Shown here piece after piece: positions 48,667 to 53,764 of a stretch of DNA of 53,764 bases (the first letter of the stretch is position 1; each line of letters begins with the position of its first letter). Below the pieces are notes generated by a model. That model did not search any database. It had not been told where the DNA came from and worked only from the letters and a program-made list of their open reading frames with translations. A program made the position numbers and the translations under genes. Source of the stretch: Candidatus Rokuibacteriota bacterium (GTDB lineage Bacteria; Methylomirabilota; Methylomirabilia; Rokubacteriales; CSP1-6); assembly GCA_005887895.1 (NCBI GenBank), contig VBPC01000170.1, positions 1 to 53,764 on the forward strand, in the 5' to 3' direction.

Positions 48667-50052
48667 TCACGCGCCCTCGCCGACCGGCACGGTGAGCGTC
48701 ACGCCACAGCCGCGCTCGGCGCCGTCGGTGACGGTCGCGGGGCCGATGGCGATGCCGCCGCCGTGGACCTCGGCCACTCGTCGCGCGAACGTCAGGCCGA
48801 GTCCGAATCCGGCCGGCGCGGCGCCGCCGGACGTGCGCGCAGGGTCGAGCCGGTAGAACGCGTCGAGCACGCGCTCGCGCGCGGCCGGCGCGATCCCCGG
48901 CCCCTCGTCGGCGACGGTGAAGGTCGCCCGGTCGCCGTCGCGGCCGGCGGTGAGCGTGATCGGCGGCGCGCCATACTTTGCGGCGTTCTCGACGAGGTTC
49001 CACAGCGCGCGGCGCAGGAGCGCCTCGTCGGCGACGAGCGTCAGCGACGGGCCCTCGGCCACGCGCACGGTCTTGCCGGCAATCGCCGGATCGCGCTGCG
49101 CGCGGTCGGCCAGCTCGCGCAGCAGCGCGCGGGCGTCCACCTCGGCCAGGCGCGTCGGCAAGCCGGTGGCGTCCAGCCTCGCGGTGGTGAGGACGTCGTC
49201 GATCAGGCGCTCCAGCTCGCCGAGGTCGCGCTCGGCCTCGGCCAGGCGCGCCTCGCCGGCACCCTCGCGCGGCAGGAGCGCCAGCGCCATCCGCAGGCGG
49301 GCCAGCGGCGACCGCAGCTCGTGCGAGACGTTCGCGAGCAGCTCCTTCTCGCCACGCACGAGCCGCTCCACGCGCTCGGCCATGTCGTTGAACGCGCGCG
49401 TGAGCTCGGCGATCTCGTCGGCGGGCCGGTCGCGACGCGGCCACGATGCCCGGCGCGCCGACGACAGCGGCACACGGGCCGCGAGATCCCCGCGCCCCAG
49501 GCGGCGGGCCGCCTCGGTGAGGCGCTCGAGCGGGCTCGACAGCCGCCGGGCCAGCGGGCGGGTCGCCACGGCCAGGACGACGAGCACGACGGCCACGAAG
49601 ATCAACGGACGCGCCAGCCCGAGCGGCCCCGAGCGCCGGGGCGCCGAGACCTCGACCACCGCGACGATCGCACCCGAGACCGGGTCGCGCACGGGCGCCA
49701 GGGCGTGGGGCGGGCGTCCGCGCACGAGGGCCTGGCCGCCGCGCACGGCCGCCAGCGTCGGCGCGGACGGCCGCGGCAGCGCCTCACCGGCGCCCGCGAG
49801 GACGCCCCCGTCGAGATCGCGCACGGCGACGTCGACGTCGAGCTCCGCGTGCAGTCGCTCGAGGCGCCGGGCGAGCGCGGGCGGATCGTGGAGGCGCTCG
49901 GCGGCCAGGCCGGCGGCGTGGCGGGCCATCCGCTCGCCCATGTCCCGCATCAGCATGCCCCGGTTGACGAGCGCGAAGATGAGACTCGTCGCCGCGCCGA
50001 CGACGAGGAGCACGAGCAGCGAGTGCAGATAGATGCGGGAGTGCAGCCTCAC
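48667..50052 (-). CDS. Sensor histidine kinase (CpxA/EnvZ-like)
   Basis: The 461-residue kinase has TM1 (SLLVLLVVGAATSLIFALVN), a periplasmic sensor of about 120 residues, TM2 (LIFVAVVLVVLAVATRPLAR), a HAMP linker (SSPLERLTEAARRLGRGDLA), the phosphoacceptor box ELLANVSHELRSPLARLRMA, N box LWNLVENAAKYG, G1 VADEGPGIAP and G2 GFGLGLTFARRVAEVHGG. All HATPase motifs are present. GTG 50052 overlaps the response-regulator stop (GTGA), so the pair is translationally coupled. Genes just upstream encode the regulator and a Spy/CpxP-like protein, which points to envelope-stress sensing. Confidence 0.93.
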   Translation of the reverse strand: MRLHSRIYLHSLLVLLVVGAATSLIFALVNRGMLMRDMGERMARHAAGLAAERLHDPPALARRLERLHAELDVDVAVRDLDGGVLAGAGEALPRPSAPTLAAVRGGQALVRGRPPHALAPVRDPVSGAIVAVVEVSAPRRSGPLGLARPLIFVAVVLVVLAVATRPLARRLSSPLERLTEAARRLGRGDLAARVPLSSARRASWPRRDRPADEIAELTRAFNDMAERVERLVRGEKELLANVSHELRSPLARLRMALALLPREGAGEARLAEAERDLGELERLIDDVLTTARLDATGLPTRLAEVDARALLRELADRAQRDPAIAGKTVRVAEGPSLTLVADEALLRRALWNLVENAAKYGAPPITLTAGRDGDRATFTVADEGPGIAPAARERVLDAFYRLDPARTSGGAAPAGFGLGLTFARRVAEVHGGGIAIGPATVTDGAERGCGVTLTVPVGEGA

Positions 50053-50759
50053 CGGGCGGGCCCCGGCCGCACGAGTGCGTAGCCGACGCCGCGCACCGTC
50101 TTGATGTAGCGCGGCGCCCGCGGGTCCTTCTCGAGCTTCGCGCGCAGCTTGGACACGTGCACGTCGATCGAGCGGTCGAAGGCCTCGTACTCCTGGCCTT
50201 TGAGCGCGTCCATCAGCTGCTCGCGCGAGAGCACGCGGCCGCCGGCGCGCGCCAGCGCCGCCAGCAGCTCGAACTCGTGGTGCGTGAGGACGACCCGGCG
50301 GCCGTCGAGCTCCACCTCGCGGGCGTCGAAGTCCACCGTCAGGCGCCCGGCCGTGAACCGCGCGCGCGGCGCGTCGGCCGCTCCGCGACGCAGCACCGCG
50401 CGCAGGCGGGCCAGCAACTCGCGGGGATTGAACGGCTTGGCCAGATAATCGTCGGCGCCCAGCTCGAGGCCGACGATCTTGTCGACGTCCTCGCCGCGCG
50501 CGGTCAGCATCAGCACCGGCAGCGCCCGCCACTCCGGAGTCGCCCGGATGCGCCGGCACACCTCCAGTCCGTCGATGCCGGGCAGCATCACGTCGAGCAG
50601 CACCACGTCGAAGCGGCCGCGGCGCAGCGCCGCCAGGCCGCGCTCCCCGTCGGCAACGACCGTCACGTCCACCTCGTGGCGGCCGAGATACTCGGCCACC
50701 ATCGAGGCCAGGCGGGCGTCGTCCTCCACGAGGAGCACGGCCGGGCGGTTCACGACCAT
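50049..50759 (-). CDS. OmpR-family response regulator (CpxR-like)
   Basis: The 236-residue protein has a receiver domain (VLLVEDDARLASMVAEYLGR; phosphoacceptor D56 in FDVVLLDVMLPGIDGLEV; K108 in DDYLAKPFNPREL) and a winged-helix DNA-binding domain (VVLTHHEFELLAALARAGGR, LSREQLMDALKGQEYEAFDR and SIDVHVSKLRAKLEKDPRAP). Receiver residues (E12-D13-D14, D56, T86, K108) are complete. It should bind direct repeats upstream of target genes. It lies 21 bp after the Spy-like gene and is coupled to the kinase. Confidence 0.93.
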   Translation of the reverse strand: MVVNRPAVLLVEDDARLASMVAEYLGRHEVDVTVVADGERGLAALRRGRFDVVLLDVMLPGIDGLEVCRRIRATPEWRALPVLMLTARGEDVDKIVGLELGADDYLAKPFNPRELLARLRAVLRRGAADAPRARFTAGRLTVDFDAREVELDGRRVVLTHHEFELLAALARAGGRVLSREQLMDALKGQEYEAFDRSIDVHVSKLRAKLEKDPRAPRYIKTVRGVGYALVRPGPAR

Positions 50760-50780
50760 TCGGCTACGCTCGCCGCGCGC

Positions 50781-51236
50781 TCAGCTGGGCGGTCCCGGAC
50801 GATGCGCGCGGATCCAGTCGGCCACCGCCTTGCGCTGCACGGTCGTGAGGACGTCGTGGACCTCGGTGATGGCCTGGCTGATCGCGTCGGCCACCTGCGT
50901 GCGCTCCGTCTCTCGCTGGGCCCGGAACGCCGCGACCTGGGCGGGATCGAGCGTGTCGCTCTCGAACAGGGCCAGCGCCTCCTCCATGTGCGTGCGCCGC
51001 GTCTGCCGCTGCGCCTCCAGGGCGGCGAACGCCCGGTCGCGTGAGGCGTAGATCGCGGTGCGCTGGTCCGCGGTGACGTTGGCGGCGGCCAGCGCGTCGT
51101 CGATCATCGCCGACACGAACCGTCGCATCATCTGCGGCCCGCCGCCGGGGCCGTGGGCGAAGGCGGCCGCGCTCATGATCATCCCGACCGCGAGCAGCGC
51201 CACCAGCGCCCCGAAGATCGTCCGTCGACTCAGCAT
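50781..51236 (-). CDS. Spy/CpxP-like periplasmic protein
   Basis: The 151-residue protein starts with a signal peptide (FGALVALLAVGMIMSAAAFA), then HGPGGGPQMMRRFVSAMIDD and an LTxxQ-like motif NVTADQRTAIYASRDRAFAA, with a second related segment (TLDPAQVAAFRAQRETERTQ). The all-helical, Arg/Gln/Glu-rich mature part is typical of Spy/CpxP/CnrX-type proteins, periplasmic chaperones or inhibitors of the associated kinase, often induced by misfolding or metals. GAGGAGGACGAC precedes ATG 51236. It sits immediately before the response regulator and kinase, as cpxP-like genes often do. Confidence 0.8.
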   Translation of the reverse strand: MLSRRTIFGALVALLAVGMIMSAAAFAHGPGGGPQMMRRFVSAMIDDALAAANVTADQRTAIYASRDRAFAALEAQRQTRRTHMEEALALFESDTLDPAQVAAFRAQRETERTQVADAISQAITEVHDVLTTVQRKAVADWIRAHRPGPPS

Positions 51237-51320
51237 GTCGTCCTCCTCGTGCAGGCTCGCATCCGTCCGGCCTGCACTCTCGAGGATCGACGCGGCGCGT
51301 GAAGGGCGTGTGTGGTGAAG

Positions 51321-51335
51321 GTAAAGATCTGTTAA
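51321..51335. promoter_or_regulatory. Candidate CpxR/OmpR-type direct-repeat operator upstream of the Spy-like operon
   Basis: GTAAA-GATCT-GTTAA on the plus strand, about 85 bp upstream of ATG 51236, matches the CpxR box GTAAA-N5-GTAAA with two mismatches. Read leftward it is TTAAC-N5-TTTAC. It is AT-rich in a GC-rich region and overlaps the end of the adenylate-cyclase gene (TAA at 51334-51332). Autoregulation is an inference. Confidence 0.35.
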
Positions 51336-52663
51336 GCCTCGGCCCAGATTTCGATGGCGTGATCGCGCCCGCGCAGCCCGCGGGCGCCCCGCGGCTGGAG
51401 ACCCTTCAGCAGGCCGGGATCGGCCGCCTCGCGCTGCACGGCCGTGACGAGATCCGCGCTGGCCACGAGGCGCGCCGGCAGCTCCCGCGTGAGCGACTGC
51501 AACCGGCTGGCGACGTTGATGGTGTCGCCCACGGTGGCGAAGGCCATGCTACGCGCGCTGCCGATGTCGCCGAGCACGGCCGGCCCGTAGTGCAGCCCGA
51601 CGCCCATCCGCAGCGCCGCCGCCCCGCCGGCGGTCCGCTCGCGGTTCCAGGACTCCAGCGCCTGCAGCATCCCGCGTGCGCAGGCGAGCGCGTCGGTCGC
51701 GTCGCGGCGGCCGGTATCCGGCACGCCGAAGGTCGCCAGCAGCGCGTCGCCGATGAACTTCTCGAGACAGCCGCCGTGGCGGAAGACCTCGTCCTCCATG
51801 CGCCCGTGGAAGCTGCGCAGCAGCGCCATGACGTCCTCCGGCGTCATGCTCTCGGCCAGCGTCGTGAAGCCGGCCAGGTCGGCGAACAGCACGCCGACCG
51901 CCTGCCGCCGTCCGCGGCCGAGCGGCTGGTCGCGCTCGGCCAGCACGTCCACGACCTTCGGCGAGAAGTAGCGCGCCAGGTTCGAGCGCTCGCGCTCCGC
52001 CTCGGCGCGCTCGGCCACCAGCGAGCGCGAGCGCCGCACCAGCACCGCCAGGCCGGCGCTCACGACGAGGAACACGATCACCTCGTTGCCGTACTTCAGC
52101 AGCGAGAGGTAGTTGGGGTCGAAGTACGAGCCGAGCAGCGTCGGCAGGTCGGTGACGAACGGTGGATCGGTGATGACGCCGGGCTGCCCCTTCACCCACA
52201 GGAAGGCCAGCGTCCAGGCACCGGCGCCGCACAGGCCCGTCCACAGCAGCAGCCGCGGCCGGAACGAGAAGGTCATCTGCATGAGCAGCACGAAGAAGAA
52301 GACGAAGCTCGCGTAGCGGAACGGCAGCGCTGGCGGCACCCGGACCGCCCAGAACGGGTTGGGCATGACGAGGACCGCGGCGAGCGCAAGCGACTCGATC
52401 AGGCTGAAGACGTAGGGCGCCGCCGGCGGCGGCTGCCGGCGCCGATAGAGCCACAGCTGGGCGAGACCGGTGACCAGGAAGACCGCCGCCGTGGCGATGA
52501 CCCAGGCCAGCGCGCGGCCCTGCTCGAGACTCGACGCGAGCAGCCACGCGATGATGACGACGACCGCTGCCGAGCGGGCGCCGGCGGCGACCATGAGCCC
52601 GCGCCGCTCCTCGCGCGCGAAGGCGGCCTCGGAGCGAGCGCGCGCGCCGTCGCCGGTGCTCAC
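51332..52663 (-). CDS. Membrane class III adenylate/guanylate cyclase
   Basis: The 443-residue protein has six predicted spans in its N-terminal half (among them SAAVVVIIAWLLASSL, VIATAAVFLVTGLAQLWLY, YASFVFFFVLLMQMTFSF and VIVFLVVSAGLAVLV). A class III nucleotide cyclase domain follows: VGVLFADLAGFTTLAESMTP with the first metal Asp, EKFIGDALLATFGVPDTGRR with the second, and GVGLHYGPAVLGDIGSARSM, TVGDTINVASRLQSL. All catalytic aspartates and the transition-state Asn/Arg region are present. It should make cAMP (or cGMP) at the inner face of the membrane. GTG 52663 overlaps the stop of the enolase-superfamily gene (GTGA). No cNMP receptor gene is in the window. Confidence 0.9.
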   Translation of the reverse strand: MSTGDGARARSEAAFAREERRGLMVAAGARSAAVVVIIAWLLASSLEQGRALAWVIATAAVFLVTGLAQLWLYRRRQPPPAAPYVFSLIESLALAAVLVMPNPFWAVRVPPALPFRYASFVFFFVLLMQMTFSFRPRLLLWTGLCGAGAWTLAFLWVKGQPGVITDPPFVTDLPTLLGSYFDPNYLSLLKYGNEVIVFLVVSAGLAVLVRRSRSLVAERAEAERERSNLARYFSPKVVDVLAERDQPLGRGRRQAVGVLFADLAGFTTLAESMTPEDVMALLRSFHGRMEDEVFRHGGCLEKFIGDALLATFGVPDTGRRDATDALACARGMLQALESWNRERTAGGAAALRMGVGLHYGPAVLGDIGSARSMAFATVGDTINVASRLQSLTRELPARLVASADLVTAVQREAADPGLLKGLQPRGARGLRGRDHAIEIWAEA

Positions 52664-53764
52664 CGCCGCTTCGGCGGGTGGGCGCGCACCGCGGCCTCGT
52701 CGACGTCGGTGCCCCAGCCCGGCCGCGTCGGCAGCGTCAGGTGGCCGTCCTTGATGTCGGGCTTGTGGGTCACGAGCTCGTCGTACCAGGGCACGGTGTC
52801 CGGATCGATCTCCATGATGCGCAGATTCGGCACCACGGCGCAGAAGTGGGCGTTCATCAGCGTGGCCAGATGGCCGTAGAAGTTGTGGGGCGCGACGTTG
52901 ACCTCGTAGGCGTCGGCCATGGCGGCGATCTTCACCGACTCGGCGACGCCGTTCCACGGCGTGTCGATGATGGCGACGTCGACCGACGCCTGCTCGAAGA
53001 ACGGCCGGTAGTCGCGGCGCCCGAACAGGCACTCGCAGGACGCCACCGGCATGCCGGCGCGTGAGCGGACGTAGGCCAGCGCGCGGGCGTCGCGCGTGTC
53101 GATCTCCACCCAGAAGATGTCGAACGGCTCGATGGCGCGCGCCACCTTCAAGAAGCCCTCCGTCTTGAAGTTGAAGTTCAGGTCCACCAGGAGGTCGACG
53201 TCCGGCCCGGCGCCCTCCCGGAAGGCGGCCAGCTGCTCGCGCACGGCCTCGAGCACGTGGCGGTCGGCGTTGAGCTCGGGGAAGCCGGGCCCCCGCCGCG
53301 CGAAGCCCGGCGAGTGCAGGTACGGCGCGGCGCCGAGCACGAACACGTTGGTCTTGAGCGCCGTGTAGCCACGTGCCACGACTTCCTTGCCGGCGAGGAC
53401 GCAGTCCTGCAACGTCCGCAGCGGTGGCAGCTGCATCTCCTTCGCCCACTGCAGCCGGTACGTCCCGCAGTGCGACCAGTAGAGCCGGATGCGGTCGCGC
53501 AGCGGCCCGCCCAGCAGCTCGTAGACCGGCACGCCGAGGGCCTTGGCCTTGAGGTCGAGCAGCGCGTTCTCGATGGCGCCGATCGCCTGCTGGACGACGC
53601 CGCCGGCCGCCTGCCGGCGCACGGCGTAGAGCTGGGCCACGATGGCCTCGTAGGCTCGCGGATCGCGGCCGACCACCATCGGCGCCAGCCCGTCGATCAC
53701 CGCCGATACGCCGAGCCCGCCGAACGACTCGTTGTACTCGCTCCAGCCGACGAGCCCGTCGTCG
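52660..53764 (-). CDS. Mandelate racemase/muconate-lactonizing-enzyme family protein (5' end outside window)
   Basis: At least 368 residues of an enolase-superfamily enzyme: IGAIENALLDLKAKALGVPV, YELLGGPLRDRIRLYWSHCG, the KxxK-like segment GYTALKTNVFVLG, metal ligands in LLVDLNFNFKTEG, FWVEIDTRD and PVASCECLFGRR, and the His end NVAPHNFYGHLATLMNAH. These enzymes abstract the proton next to a carboxylate; dehydration of sugar acids or racemisation are typical. The frame is open to the window edge (DDGLVGWSEYNESFGGLG), so the first 20-40 residues are missing. It is coupled to the cyclase gene downstream by a 4-bp overlap. Confidence 0.9.
   Translation of the reverse strand, partial: DDGLVGWSEYNESFGGLGVSAVIDGLAPMVVGRDPRAYEAIVAQLYAVRRQAAGGVVQQAIGAIENALLDLKAKALGVPVYELLGGPLRDRIRLYWSHCGTYRLQWAKEMQLPPLRTLQDCVLAGKEVVARGYTALKTNVFVLGAAPYLHSPGFARRGPGFPELNADRHVLEAVREQLAAFREGAGPDVDLLVDLNFNFKTEGFLKVARAIEPFDIFWVEIDTRDARALAYVRSRAGMPVASCECLFGRRDYRPFFEQASVDVAIIDTPWNGVAESVKIAAMADAYEVNVAPHNFYGHLATLMNAHFCAVVPNLRIMEIDPDTVPWYDELVTHKPDIKDGHLTLPTRPGWGTDVDEAAVRAHPPKRR

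Overview
The window is a roughly 54 kb, very GC-rich, gene-dense bacterial chromosome segment. No rRNA, tRNA, CRISPR, phage or transposase gene was seen. The gene mix is five luciferase-like (LLM) oxidoreductases, a class III CoA-transferase, peptide-type ABC transporter parts, a Rieske oxygenase, LigAB-type ring cleavage, amidohydrolase and enolase-superfamily enzymes. Together with the GC content this resembles uncultured soil bacteria such as Candidatus Rokubacteria/Methylomirabilota. That placement is inference from gene content only. Several frames are broken by single indels, so this may be a draft long-read or metagenomic assembly, and some 'pseudogenes' could be sequence errors.

Layout. 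1-209 is the start of a leftward ABC substrate-binding protein. 354-1289 is an FAH-family hydrolase. 1482-6843 is a cell-surface polysaccharide region: two rightward GT-B glycosyltransferases, then a leftward set of a GDP-fucose-synthase-like epimerase, a broken glycosyltransferase and two further glycosyltransferases, with gene remnants between them and up to 7619. 7675-12726 holds three LLM enzymes, a beta-propeller protein and a CoA-transferase.

12847-15407 is the most unusual stretch. Four attC-like sites and a fifth core site on the minus strand bound four small gene cassettes: a toxin-antitoxin pair with a nonsense-mutated toxin, an unknown protein, a frameshifted DUF2971 gene, and a membrane protein whose C-terminus is encoded by its attC. 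Beside them lies an N-terminal fragment of an integron-integrase-like tyrosine recombinase. I read this as a decayed integron, a cluster of attC sites without a working integrase.

15502-18245 holds an LLM enzyme, a secreted histidine phosphatase and a Rieske oxygenase. 18343-23196 is a rightward operon of a deacetylase, an SDR, an ABC binding protein and two permeases, without ATPase genes. 23288-25080 is chrA plus a secreted LamG/DUF1080-like protein. 25195-27470 is a hydroxyacid dehydrogenase with an MFS transporter. 27467-33273 is a leftward aromatic-catabolism operon: ligA-like, ligB-like, Tim44-like membrane protein, amidohydrolase, esterase and an HpaB-like gene that is frame-broken.

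33336-40950 contains a cupin, UdgX, an MFS transporter, MsrA, a secreted protein and an AAA+/VWA pair. 41084-47763 contains a branched-chain aminotransferase, an LLM enzyme, and a leftward operon of molybdopterin oxidoreductase, unknown protein, threonine-dehydratase-like enzyme and HAD phosphatase. 47920-52663 contains an esterase, a Cpx-like module (histidine kinase, response regulator, Spy-like protein) and a class III adenylate cyclase. The window ends inside an enolase-superfamily gene.

A GC-rich two-hairpin repeat of about 70-75 bp recurs between genes at five places (about 3785, 23199, 33651, 33738 and 47769), with a diverged relative at 40961. Several genes have a -10-like box 6-7 nt before the start codon and no Shine-Dalgarno sequence, suggesting leaderless transcripts.
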